Assembly: GCA_028870615.1 (NCBI GenBank)
Contig: JAGWPH010000130.1
Span: forward strand, 1 to 12,851
Direction: 5' to 3'
Source: Betaproteobacteria bacterium
GTDB lineage: Bacteria > Pseudomonadota > Gammaproteobacteria > Burkholderiales > Ferrovaceae
Length of the DNA: 12,851 bases
Below are positions 1 to 6,815 of this stretch, one piece after another; positions within the stretch are counted from its first letter, which is position 1, and every line of letters begins with the position of its first letter. The position numbers were made by a program, and so were the translations under genes. The notes beneath the pieces are model-generated. The model ran no database searches. It had not been told where the DNA came from and saw only the letters and a program-made list of their open reading frames with translations.

Positions 1-12
1 GGGAAAGACGAA

Positions 13-840
13 ATGAAATGGAAACTCGCATGCGTAATAGTGGGACTTTTGCTCGGCATCAATGTTGCTGCTAGTGCCAGCCCTGCGGAGGACCGTAGCG
101 CTTTGATCAAAAAATACAAGGAAACCTTTCCCGATATAAAGTTCGAGAATTATATATATGGCGCACTGGCCATGAACCCGGACGCCAAGAGTCAGTACGA
201 TGAGATTATGGCGTTTCCACCCTACTCCATCGATATGGGCAAAGGCCAGAAAATGTGGGAAAAACCATTCAAAAACGGTAAGAAATTCTCCTCATGTTTT
301 CCAAATGGCGGGAAGAATGTCGCTGGAAACTACCCTTATTTCGATAATGTCACTAATCGTGTAGTGACCTTCGAGAACGCCATCAATGCTTGCCTGAGAG
401 CGAATGGTGAGAAGGAACTGAAATACGGCGAGTCGGAAATGGGGTTACTTACGGCCTACGCCAAAAGCCTGTCGGATGGGATGAAAGTGAATGTCAAAGT
501 GGAAGGCGCAGGTGCACTGGTTGCTTATGAAAAAGGCAAAGCATATTACTATACACGGGGCGGCCAACTGAATTTTGCCTGCTCAAGCTGCCATATCGAC
601 AATGCTGGCAAATTCATCCGCAGCGATCAACTGTCCATGATGATTGGACAGGCATCGCACTGGCCAGAGTTTCGCGCCGGCACCGACATCGTTACGCTGC
701 AAAAGCGTTTCATGCAATGCAATCGAAACACGCGCGAAACACCTAAAGAAGCGGATAGTGAGGAATACAACAATCTGGAATATTTCCTGACCTACATGAG
801 CAACGGTCTGCCTATGCAGACCCCGGTGTTCCGCAAGTGA
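13..840 (+). CDS. soxA: SoxA, L-cysteine S-thiosulfotransferase subunit (monoheme form)
   Basis: SoxA, with SoxX, oxidatively couples thiosulfate to the SoxY cysteine in the periplasm, the first step of Sox thiosulfate oxidation. The 275-residue product starts with a signal peptide (hydrophobic residues 5-20, ending near SAS-PAED). The only heme c site is C190-S-S-C193-H194. The family's active-site heme-ligand cysteine is visible as C236 in RFMQC. The N-terminal domain lacks a second CxxCH and keeps two lone cysteines, C95 and C127, which may form a disulfide as in other monoheme SoxA proteins. The ATG is preceded by a GGGAAAG purine tract. soxX, soxY and soxZ are presumably upstream, outside the window. 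soxB follows after a terminator. The family call is firm; the monoheme state is read directly from the sequence. Confidence 0.95.
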   Translation: MKWKLACVIVGLLLGINVAASASPAEDRSALIKKYKETFPDIKFENYIYGALAMNPDAKSQYDEIMAFPPYSIDMGKGQKMWEKPFKNGKKFSSCFPNGGKNVAGNYPYFDNVTNRVVTFENAINACLRANGEKELKYGESEMGLLTAYAKSLSDGMKVNVKVEGAGALVAYEKGKAYYYTRGGQLNFACSSCHIDNAGKFIRSDQLSMMIGQASHWPEFRAGTDIVTLQKRFMQCNRNTRETPKEADSEEYNNLEYFLTYMSNGLPMQTPVFRK

Positions 841-871
841 AGTCCGTGTGATGAATCAACACGGACTTTTT
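841..871 (+). terminator. Intrinsic terminator between soxA and soxB
   Basis: It begins on the base after the soxA stop. A perfect 9-bp stem (AGTCCGTGT at 841-849 with ACACGGACT at 859-867) encloses a 9-base loop and runs into five T residues. This is a textbook rho-independent terminator. It should stop or attenuate transcription before soxB, so soxB may need its own promoter or may be expressed by read-through. Confidence 0.85.
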
Positions 872-924
872 ATCTGATTGGTCCATGCATATCCGTTTCT
901 TTAAAGCCAAAAACTCATTCATTT

Positions 925-929
925 GGGAG
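925..929 (+). promoter_or_regulatory. Ribosome binding site that fixes the soxB start
   Basis: GGGAG lies 7 bases before the ATC at 937, an ideal spacing. It lies 37 bases before the first in-frame ATG at 967, too far to serve that codon. With the Tat motif encoded between the two, this argues for initiation at or near 937. Confidence 0.6.
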
Positions 930-936
930 TGCCATC

Positions 937-2640
937 ATCTCAATAAACCGTCGTGAGTTTCTGCAGATGCTGGCTGTGGCAGCATCCTCAGGCAATTTCA
1001 CGACAGCGTTGGCACGTAGCGCTGACGGTTTTTATGATTTGCCTGCTTTCGGTAATATTTCCCTGCTGCACATCACAGATTGTCATGCCCAGTTACTGCC
1101 AATTTACTTTCGGGAGCCAAATATTAACATTGGGTTGGGGCAAAGCCTGAACAAGACGCCGCATCTGGTTGGTGAAAAACTACTCAAAGCTTTCGGCATC
1201 CGGCCTGGAACACCTGATGCCTATGCATTCACATCCCTCGATTTTGAGAATGCCGCTCGCACCTACGGCAAAGTAGGTGGTTTTGCCCATTTATCGACGC
1301 TGGTCAAGAAAATACGCGCCAGCCGTCCAGGCGCTTTGCTGCTCGACGGCGGGGACACTTGGCAGGGCACCGCCACTGCATTGTGGACCAAGGGACAGGA
1401 TATGGTGGATGCCGGCAAGCTGCTGGGCGTCGACGTGATGACAGGGCACTGGGAGTTTACTCTGGGAGCGGAGCGAGTCAAACAGGTCGTTAACAACGAC
1501 TTCAAGGATAAAGTGGATTTTGTTGCACAGAACATCAAGACCAACGATTTCGGTGACCAGGTTTTCCAACCTTACGTGATCAAGTACGTCAACGATATTC
1601 CCATCGCGATCATCGGCCAGGCGTTCCCCTATACGCCCATTGCCAACCCGAGATACATGATTCCAGACTGGAGCTTTGGCATACAGGATGACAATATGCA
1701 ACTGCTCGTCAACGAAGCACGAGCCAAGGGTGCGCAGGTGGTCGTAGTACTGTCCCATAACGGCACGGATGTGGACTTGAAGATGGCGGGCCGGGTTAGC
1801 GGTATTGACGCCATCATGGGCGGCCATACTCATGACGGCATACCCGCTCCGATCATTGTCAAAAATACAGGCGGACAAACCCTAGTGACTAATGCCGGCT
1901 CCAACGGCAAGTTTCTTGGCGTGATGGATTTCGAGGTCAAGGGTGGCCATGTCGTCGACATCAAATACAAGCTGCTACCGGTGTTCTCCAACTTGATCGA
2001 GCCGGACGCGGAAATGGCAACCTTGATCAATAAAGTGCGCGCACCCTATGAAGCGAAATTGGCCGAAAAACTCGCTGTTACAGAAGGAACGCTTTATCGC
2101 CGAGATAACTTCAACGGTACCTTCGATCAACTTATCCTGGACGCTTTAATGGAAGTGAAGGGTGCGGACGTTGCCTTTTCTCCAGGTTTCCGCTGGGGCA
2201 CTTCGCTATTGCAAGGCGAGGCCATCACCCTGGAGCACGTGATGGAACAAACTGCGATCACCTATCCCCAAACAACTTTGACAGAAATGACCGGCGAAAC
2301 CATCAAGACCATTATGGAAGACGTTTGTGACAACCTGTTCAACGCTGATCCTTACAAGCAGCAGGGTGGGGACATGATACGCGTTGGCGGCATCAACTAT
2401 ACATGCGATTTGCGGCAGAGTATTGGGAAGCGCATCAACAATATGATGCTTAATGGAAAGGCACTCGATCCCAACAAGAAATACAAGGTTGCGGGATGGG
2501 CGTCGTTGTCCGAAGGTGCGACTGGAGAGCCGATTTGGGATGTCGTGGCAGACTACCTACGGGATAAGAAGGTGATCACCCCACGCAAGCCGAATCTGCC
2601 AAAACTGGTCGGGGCGGAAGATAACGCCGGTATAGCTTGA
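937..2640 (+). CDS. soxB: SoxB thiosulfohydrolase (Tat-exported), probable ATC start
   Basis: SoxB is a dimanganese enzyme of the 5'-nucleotidase/metallophosphoesterase fold. It hydrolyses the sulfone from SoxYZ-bound thiosulfate, releasing sulfate in the periplasm. Metal-site motifs are visible, numbered from base 937: ITDCH (D48, H50), DGGD (137-140), the SoxB-type GHWEF (170-174), SHNGTD (H274) and GGHTHDG (H297, H299). The N-terminus INRREFLQML is a twin-arginine signal fitting (S/T)RRxFLK. It lies upstream of the first ATG (967) but in the same open frame, which runs from the soxA stop and contains no ATG, GTG or TTG before 967. ATC at 937 restores a normal 567-residue protein. ATC at 934, ATA at 943 or a sequencing error in an ATG are alternatives. 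Function is very secure; the start codon is inferred. Confidence 0.93.
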   Translation: MSINRREFLQMLAVAASSGNFTTALARSADGFYDLPAFGNISLLHITDCHAQLLPIYFREPNINIGLGQSLNKTPHLVGEKLLKAFGIRPGTPDAYAFTSLDFENAARTYGKVGGFAHLSTLVKKIRASRPGALLLDGGDTWQGTATALWTKGQDMVDAGKLLGVDVMTGHWEFTLGAERVKQVVNNDFKDKVDFVAQNIKTNDFGDQVFQPYVIKYVNDIPIAIIGQAFPYTPIANPRYMIPDWSFGIQDDNMQLLVNEARAKGAQVVVVLSHNGTDVDLKMAGRVSGIDAIMGGHTHDGIPAPIIVKNTGGQTLVTNAGSNGKFLGVMDFEVKGGHVVDIKYKLLPVFSNLIEPDAEMATLINKVRAPYEAKLAEKLAVTEGTLYRRDNFNGTFDQLILDALMEVKGADVAFSPGFRWGTSLLQGEAITLEHVMEQTAITYPQTTLTEMTGETIKTIMEDVCDNLFNADPYKQQGGDMIRVGGINYTCDLRQSIGKRINNMMLNGKALDPNKKYKVAGWASLSEGATGEPIWDVVADYLRDKKVITPRKPNLPKLVGAEDNAGIA

Positions 2641-2719
2641 GCAGCGCATCAATGCATATACACATGAAAGAGCTTCCGAACTGAACATGAGTTTTTTGCT
2701 TCATATTTTAGGAGATAAC

Positions 2720-3832
2720 ATGGACGCACCGACTCTAATAAAAACTATAGTCTGGCTGGGTTTGAGTTTGGGTGTCGTGTTTGGTTCTGTCGCCAACAAG
2801 ACCAACTTTTGCACCATGGGCGCCATTTCGGATGTGGTCAATATGGGTCATTGGGTGCGCATGCGCGCTTGGCTTCTCGCCATTGCAGTAGCAATGATCG
2901 GCACCAATGTGCTTGCCTACTTTGGTTATCTGGATTTGTCAAAAACCATTTATACCGGCAACAACTTCCCTTGGCTTGCCTATATCGTGGGAGGACTGTG
3001 CTTCGGCGTTGGCATGACGCTCGCCTCAGGTTGCGCCAACAAAACGCTAGTACGCGTCGGAGGTGGTAGCCTAAAATCCATCGTCGTGTTCATTTACTTG
3101 GGGTTCGCTGCATTGGTAACGCTAAGAGGAATATTTGGCGAATTTCGCGTCAAAGTGTTGCAGGCGCCTGCTGTCTCCGTCCAGTTCGACCATGGCCAAA
3201 CGCTTCCCGCCCTATTGTCCAGCATCGTTGGCTTTTCACCCAATACTCTTCAGTTGGCGATCTCCAGCGTGATCGGATTGTCCATACTGATTTTTGTCTT
3301 CAAGGACAAGGGCTTCCGTAAAAGCCTCGATAGCAACCTGGCGGGTTTTATCATCGGTCTGCTTGTGGTAGGCGGCTGGTATGTTACCGGAAATCTCGGC
3401 TTTAGCGAAAACCCCGACACGCTTGAAATGACCTATTTGGGCACCAATTCCCATTTGGCAGAATCGATGTCTTTTGTCGCTCCGTCCGCCTACACCCTGG
3501 AATATTGGGCGTACTGGACCGATGCTTCCAACATCGTCACTTTTGGCGTTGCCACAGTATTTGGCGTTGGCATCGGTTCTTTCCTGTACGCCCTGATCAC
3601 CAAGTCTTTCCGCTGGGAAGCCTTTTCCTCTGCGCAAGACATGTTCTACCACATCATCGGTGGAACACTCATGGGATTTGGTGGCGTTACGGCCATGGGT
3701 TGTACCATTGGTCAAGGAATAACCGGAGTATCTACCCTCTCCTTAGGGTCCTTTCTGGCGCTAGCGTCCATTGTCGCGGGTTCAGCCATTACCATGAAAA
3801 TACAATACAGCATCATGTTGCGGGATGCATGA
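2720..3832 (+). CDS. YeeE/YedE-family sulfur-compound permease (TsuA/SoxT-like)
   Basis: This polytopic inner-membrane protein of 370 residues belongs to the YeeE/YedE (DUF395) family, whose studied members take up thiosulfate by passing it along conserved cysteines. The diagnostic cysteine motifs are present: KTNFCTMG (C31), ASGCANK (C105) and AMGCTIGQG (C328), each beside glycine-rich re-entrant segments in a chain of about nine or more hydrophobic helices. The start at 2720 is chosen because AGGAG sits 5 bases before it; an in-frame ATG at 2687 has no such site. soxB ends 79 bases upstream with no visible terminator between, so the two are probably cotranscribed. YeeE-type proteins in sox clusters are called SoxT. 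The exact substrate here (thiosulfate, sulfite or a zero-valent sulfur carrier) and the direction of transport cannot be read from sequence. Confidence 0.88.
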   Translation: MDAPTLIKTIVWLGLSLGVVFGSVANKTNFCTMGAISDVVNMGHWVRMRAWLLAIAVAMIGTNVLAYFGYLDLSKTIYTGNNFPWLAYIVGGLCFGVGMTLASGCANKTLVRVGGGSLKSIVVFIYLGFAALVTLRGIFGEFRVKVLQAPAVSVQFDHGQTLPALLSSIVGFSPNTLQLAISSVIGLSILIFVFKDKGFRKSLDSNLAGFIIGLLVVGGWYVTGNLGFSENPDTLEMTYLGTNSHLAESMSFVAPSAYTLEYWAYWTDASNIVTFGVATVFGVGIGSFLYALITKSFRWEAFSSAQDMFYHIIGGTLMGFGGVTAMGCTIGQGITGVSTLSLGSFLALASIVAGSAITMKIQYSIMLRDA

Positions 3833-3894
3833 TTGACTCTTCTGAATGGCCTGAGGAGATCGGCCGCTTGTGTCAGAAGCTGCCTGTTAGCTAG
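3829..3894 (+). CDS. Possible 21-residue ORF overlapping the permease stop
   Basis: An ATG at 3829 overlaps the permease stop codon in an ATGA arrangement and opens a 21-codon frame rich in acidic and polar residues with one cysteine, ending in TAG at 3892-3894. The overlap would suit translational coupling. A GGGA tract lies only 3 bases before the ATG, so initiation support is weak. No family is recognised, and it could be the eroded start of a lost gene. The rest of the gap to 4089 shows only small palindromes (AGCATGCT near 3932 and GTACA/TGTAC near 3972) and no convincing promoter. Confidence 0.15.
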   Translation: MIDSSEWPEEIGRLCQKLPVS

Positions 3895-4089
3895 GAGCTT
3901 ATCCGCTTATGAATATTAACCATTAAAGCAGCATGCTATGAAATGGGATGATCCATCAAAAGTTAACTTCGGTACATCAGTGTACGTAATTGTATCGATC
4001 ACCATGAGAGGCTAAGTATCTTTGCAAACCAGCCTTGCTTTCGCCGGGACCACGGAAAATTAGGTATAAACATTTTTACATATAGACCC

Positions 4090-4716
4090 ATGGAAATGTT
4101 GCGTTGTTTGATAATTGTTTTTTCGATGACGGTGGTTTTCGTTACAACACTTGCCGAAGAGATGCCGGGTACTAGCGTTGCTATCGCGCAATTGCTCAAT
4201 ACGAATGCATGCCCAAAATGCAATCTGGCGCAAGTGGATCTTTCCGGGAAAAACCTGATGAGTGCCAATTTAGCTGGGGCGAATCTGTCCGGCGCCATAC
4301 TTGTCGGGACCTCATTAATAGGTGCCGATATGTCTCACGCCTTGCTAAATGGAGCGAATCTAACGCATGCGAATATTAGCGGAGCGAATCTAAGCGGTAG
4401 TCAACTCTTGCATGTGAATGGAGATGATGTCATGGGCAGCCGCACAAATATGTTCCAGGTTGTGGCATCAGGCGCCAATTTCCGGCGCGCAAAATTTGAG
4501 TATGTGAATTTCGAAGGCGCGGTTTTGTCTGGGGCCATATTTGAGGAGGCGGATTTTTATGAAGCACATTTTTTATTTTCCGAGTTACAGGACGCAAATT
4601 TTGAAGGATCAGATCTGAGCGCGGCCAATTTTAGTGATACAAACGTGTCAGGCGTGCGCACCAATGTAAAAACGACTTGTCCGGATTTTCAAGCAGGCCC
4701 TTGCAAACTCAAGTAA
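4090..4716 (+). CDS. Exported pentapeptide-repeat protein with two cysteine pairs
   Basis: The 208-residue protein has an N-terminal signal sequence (hydrophobic residues 5-21). Two stretches of A(N/D)Lxx-type pentapeptide repeats follow, about residues 45-115 (for example SANLAGANLSGA) and 130-190 (phenylalanine-rich, for example DANFEGSDLSAANF). These repeats fold as a right-handed quadrilateral beta-helix. The helix is bracketed by a CPKC motif (C41, C44) and a C-terminal pair (C197, C205), so it may carry disulfides or bind a thiol or metal partner in the periplasm. No catalytic site is recognised; such proteins are usually binding or scaffold modules. No good Shine-Dalgarno sequence precedes 4090 or the alternative ATG at 4096. 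Its place between the sox genes and a DsbC homologue suggests, but does not prove, a role in periplasmic sulfur chemistry. Confidence 0.8.
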   Translation: MEMLRCLIIVFSMTVVFVTTLAEEMPGTSVAIAQLLNTNACPKCNLAQVDLSGKNLMSANLAGANLSGAILVGTSLIGADMSHALLNGANLTHANISGANLSGSQLLHVNGDDVMGSRTNMFQVVASGANFRRAKFEYVNFEGAVLSGAIFEEADFYEAHFLFSELQDANFEGSDLSAANFSDTNVSGVRTNVKTTCPDFQAGPCKLK

Positions 4717-4839
4717 CTATGTCTTCATTCGATTGATATTAAAAAAGCGAGCTGGCGACATTTGCCATTTTATCGTTGGGTGACGTTCAGTCCGGGTTGC
4801 TGATGCGACTCGCTCAAGAAAACAAAATGGGGAGTGAAA

Positions 4840-5571
4840 ATGAATCGTACATGGTGGTTAATTCTTTTATTACTAATAAATAATCTTGCTTTTTCAGCAG
4901 ATTATGCACGCGAAAAAAAATGGGCAGATGAAGTCTTACCGAGCGTGGTGGTGGGAGAACCGATTTATCTTGAACAGCCCAACGGACACAAATTTTTAAC
5001 GCTCTACACTCCGGCAAAAAATGCCAGGGCGGCGTTGGTGATTGTGCATGGCATGGGTGTCAATCCGGACTGGAACTTGATAGGTGTATTGCGCAGCGAA
5101 CTGCCGGACCATGGCTATACGACGTTGTCAATACAGATGCCGATTTTGGCCAGTGGCGTCAAAGGTAAAGCTTACACAGGGACCTTTCCTGAGGCGGTAC
5201 AGCGCTTGAGCATTGCTGTGGATTTCCTCAAAGCTAAGGGCTACACCAAAATCGGTCTGGTGTCACATAGCATTGGTTCGCGCATGAGCGCCGCGTATAT
5301 GGCCGGAAAGCCTGATGCTGCAGTGAAAGCATGGGTGTCCATCGGCATGTCAGATGGTGCTGGTTATAGCACGATCAACGTGCCTATACTGGATCTGTAC
5401 GGCGAGAACGATTTGCCTGAAATATTGAAAACCGCACGCGCTCGCAAAGCGACTTTGCGGGGCAAAGCTGGTTCGACGCAACGGATGGTACCGCATTCAG
5501 ATCATTTTTTTAACAACATGGATGCGCCTCTAGTGGACGCAGTGACAAAATATTTGGATCAACGGTTTTAA
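4840..5571 (+). CDS. Secreted alpha/beta-hydrolase fold protein, DUF3530-like
   Basis: The 243-residue product has a short signal peptide (residues 5-20, ending NNLAFSA). An alpha/beta-hydrolase core follows: HGMGVNPDWNLIGVLRSELP around residues 70-89 holds the oxyanion-hole region, S144 in SHSIGS is the nucleophile elbow, D191 in YGENDLPE is the likely acid, and H219 or H222 in VPHSDHFF the likely base. The strand after the oxyanion region (TLSIQMP) and the overall pattern fit the DUF3530 family, whose substrates are not established. The ATG at 4840 is preferred over the in-frame GTG at 4834 because GGGGAG lies 5 bases upstream of it and would overlap the GTG. It is 123 bases from the upstream gene and on the same strand. 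The substrate is unknown. Confidence 0.8.
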   Translation: MNRTWWLILLLLINNLAFSADYAREKKWADEVLPSVVVGEPIYLEQPNGHKFLTLYTPAKNARAALVIVHGMGVNPDWNLIGVLRSELPDHGYTTLSIQMPILASGVKGKAYTGTFPEAVQRLSIAVDFLKAKGYTKIGLVSHSIGSRMSAAYMAGKPDAAVKAWVSIGMSDGAGYSTINVPILDLYGENDLPEILKTARARKATLRGKAGSTQRMVPHSDHFFNNMDAPLVDAVTKYLDQRF

Positions 5572-5728
5572 TCCGCAAGTTGTCCCATAAACTCAATTAA
5601 CCCAGTAGGCTATTCGTGATGAGCTTGTTAAAGGTTTTGGTTACAAAGCGTATGTGGCTCGATAAGCCCAACATGAATATGGTTTGAAATCAGGTTTGCA
5701 TATACTCTGCGTACAACAGGGGAGAATA

Positions 5729-6439
5729 ATGAAACCATCTGTCCATTTTGTGCTACTTGTTCTTTTTGCAGCAAATTTAGCTTTCTCCGGCGAAGCCGAC
5801 ATCAGATCAGAGATGGAAAAGAGGTTTCCCTATTCGAAGATCATCAGTGTCAGCAAAACTCCTTATTTCGGCATGTATGAAGTGGTTTTTGTTGACCAGC
5901 TGGTTTATACCGATGAGAGAATGACTTACCTTTTTTCGGGTAACATTATCGATATGCATACGATGCAGAATCTGACCGAAGCCAGAGAAAAGCAGCTTTA
6001 TGCGATTGATTTTGATACCTTGCCAATCAACTTGGCAATCAAGAGCGTGAAGGGTAACGGTAAGAGAAAGCTGGCGGTCTTTACCGATCCGAATTGCCAA
6101 TACTGTAAGAAACTGGAAAAGGAGATGGTCAATTTGACCAATGCGACGATCTACATTTTCGTGCTTCCAATACTGCCCGGCTCCAAAGAGAAGGCCAAGG
6201 CGATATTGTGTTCACCAGACAGCCTAAAAGCATGGGAGGATCATATGTTGAGGGGGGTGGAGCCGCAACCAAAAAAGGCCTGCGATACAGCGGCATTGGC
6301 AAAAATTTCCATGCTGGCAACAAGGTTGAGGATCAACGTAACACCTACTTTGATTTTCGGGGACGGCGTCATCAAGCCTGGTAATCTGACGTTTGATCAG
6401 CTCGACAAGCGCCTCACTGCATCGAGTCATACAAATTAA
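5729..6439 (+). CDS. DsbC-like periplasmic thiol:disulfide isomerase/reductase
   Basis: DsbC-type proteins are periplasmic homodimers that reshuffle or reduce wrong disulfides. This 236-residue protein has a signal peptide (residues 1-20), a DsbC-type N-terminal dimerisation domain (about 22-88), a linker and a thioredoxin domain. The active site is C123-Q-Y-C126 in FTDPNCQYCKK. The cis-proline loop is VTPT (P206). A second pair, C161 and C185, matches the structural disulfide of the family. The start at 5729 has GGGGAG 4 bases upstream; the frame extends to a TTG at 5684 with no such site. In a sox region it may keep cysteines of SoxY, SoxA or cytochrome c maturation reduced, which is inference. 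A likely terminator follows at 6534. Confidence 0.88.
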   Translation: MKPSVHFVLLVLFAANLAFSGEADIRSEMEKRFPYSKIISVSKTPYFGMYEVVFVDQLVYTDERMTYLFSGNIIDMHTMQNLTEAREKQLYAIDFDTLPINLAIKSVKGNGKRKLAVFTDPNCQYCKKLEKEMVNLTNATIYIFVLPILPGSKEKAKAILCSPDSLKAWEDHMLRGVEPQPKKACDTAALAKISMLATRLRINVTPTLIFGDGVIKPGNLTFDQLDKRLTASSHTN

Positions 6440-6533
6440 CGTGGATGCAATGGCCAGCCTTCAGCAAAGGGAACCGAAATCAGATCAGGACACTGGCAAA
6501 TCGTCAGAAAGGCTGTTCAATATCGAAAAACGG

Positions 6534-6555
6534 ACCCGGCATTGGCGCGGGTTTT
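6534..6555 (+). terminator. Probable intrinsic terminator after the dsbC-like gene
   Basis: ACCCG-GC (6534-6540) pairs with GC-(bulged G)-CGGGT (6545-6552) around a 4-base loop, followed by a run of four T. The stem is short and has one bulge, so efficiency is uncertain. It lies 95 bases after the dsbC-like stop and would end the sox-accessory transcript. Confidence 0.5.
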
Positions 6556-6634
6556 CAAGTATCATGACTTTTTGAATATAGACAAATTGAATGGTTGTTT
6601 TCATTGTTAACCATGAGGATAAAACTGTTATAGG

Positions 6635-6685
6635 CCAGAATTGAGATTCCGGTTGTCGTGGGTTCGAACCCCATCCGTCACCCCA
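6635..6685 (+). pseudogene. tRNA-His 3' fragment (relic or attachment site)
   Basis: The segment has a T arm (GTGGG, loop TTCGAAC, CCCAT at 6658-6674), a variable loop TTGTC, a 3' acceptor strand CCGTCAC, discriminator C and an encoded CCA at 6683-6685. An anticodon-stem match is also present (CCAGA at 6635-6639 with TCCGG at 6648-6652, one mismatch). The combination ATTCC-GG-TTGTCGTGGGTTCGA plus CACCCCA is characteristic of proteobacterial tRNA-His, including its C73. The loop reads ATTGAGAT where a functional gene has GTG as anticodon, and no 5' strand complementary to CCGTCAC lies upstream. It is therefore not a working tRNA. It could be a decayed gene or the 3' tRNA copy left by an integrating element. 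Confidence 0.65.
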
Positions 6686-6729
6686 CCCAACCCCCTAATC
6701 AATCGGAATGCAGGCATCTGACAACAGGG

Positions 6730-6756
6730 TCGATTGGGTGTTCACCCTAAGATCGA
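6730..6756. repeat. Nested inverted repeat upstream of the c-di-GMP gene
   Basis: Outer arms TCGAT (6730-6734) and ATCGA (6752-6756) flank inner arms GGGTG (6736-6740) and CACCC (6743-6747). A competing pairing exists between CAATCG (6700-6705) and CGATTG (6731-6736). It has no T run, so it is not a terminator. It could be an operator, a leader RNA hairpin or residue of an integration site; the sequence does not decide. Confidence 0.4.
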
Positions 6757-6782
6757 GATGGGTCCTTACGAGAAGGTTGTGT

Positions 6783-6815
6783 GTGAAACGCTACCGAATT
6801 GAATCCGATGATTAG
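6783..6815 (+). CDS. Possible 10-codon leader ORF overlapping the next start
   Basis: A GTG at 6783 lies 6 bases after AGAAGG (6771-6776), the only good Shine-Dalgarno near the c-di-GMP gene. It opens a 10-codon frame (MKRYRIESDD) whose TAG stop at 6813-6815 lies just past the ATG at 6808 of the large gene. Such an overlap could couple translation of the large protein to the leader. It is a small pattern that can occur by chance, and no conservation can be tested here. Confidence 0.18.
   Translation: MKRYRIESDD

Larger units (their letters stand above)
6440..6807. other. Noncoding gap between dsbC-like gene and c-di-GMP gene
   Basis: This 368-base stretch has no convincing protein gene. It holds, in order, a probable terminator (6534-6555), a weak sigma70-like pair (TTGTTT 6595-6600 and GATAAA 6618-6623, 17-base spacing), a tRNA-His 3' relic (6635-6685), a nested inverted repeat (6730-6756) and a purine tract AGAAGG (6771-6776). 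A 60-codon frame at 6393-6575 overlaps the upstream gene and looks spurious. Confidence 0.6.

Noticed and set aside
967..969. First ATG in the soxB frame as the start
   Set aside because: It would remove the Tat motif encoded just upstream, and has no ribosome site at proper spacing.
1291..1878. 195-codon open frame on the minus strand inside soxB
   Set aside because: It lies wholly opposite strong soxB catalytic motifs, has no recognisable family and no own ribosome site; it is an antisense shadow of GC-structured coding sequence.
3236..3715. 159-codon minus-strand frame opposite the permease
   Set aside because: Entirely antisense to conserved YeeE membrane segments; composition lacks any recognisable domain.
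3505..3894. 129-codon plus-strand frame overlapping the permease
   Set aside because: Most of it is an out-of-frame reading of the permease gene. Only its last 21 codons extend past the stop and are noted separately.
4035..4070. Promoter TTGCTT/TATAAA before the pentapeptide gene
   Set aside because: The spacing is 24 bases, too long for sigma70, and no better -35 is present at the right distance.
6767..6777. Eleven-base match TACGAGAAGGT to the reverse strand at 10517-10527
   Set aside because: Flanking bases diverge at once and one copy is within conserved EAL coding sequence; length is within chance expectation.
6690..6807. c-di-GMP riboswitch before the c-di-GMP enzyme gene
   Set aside because: No GEMM-type conserved core or paired tetraloop/receptor elements could be found; only simple inverted repeats are present.
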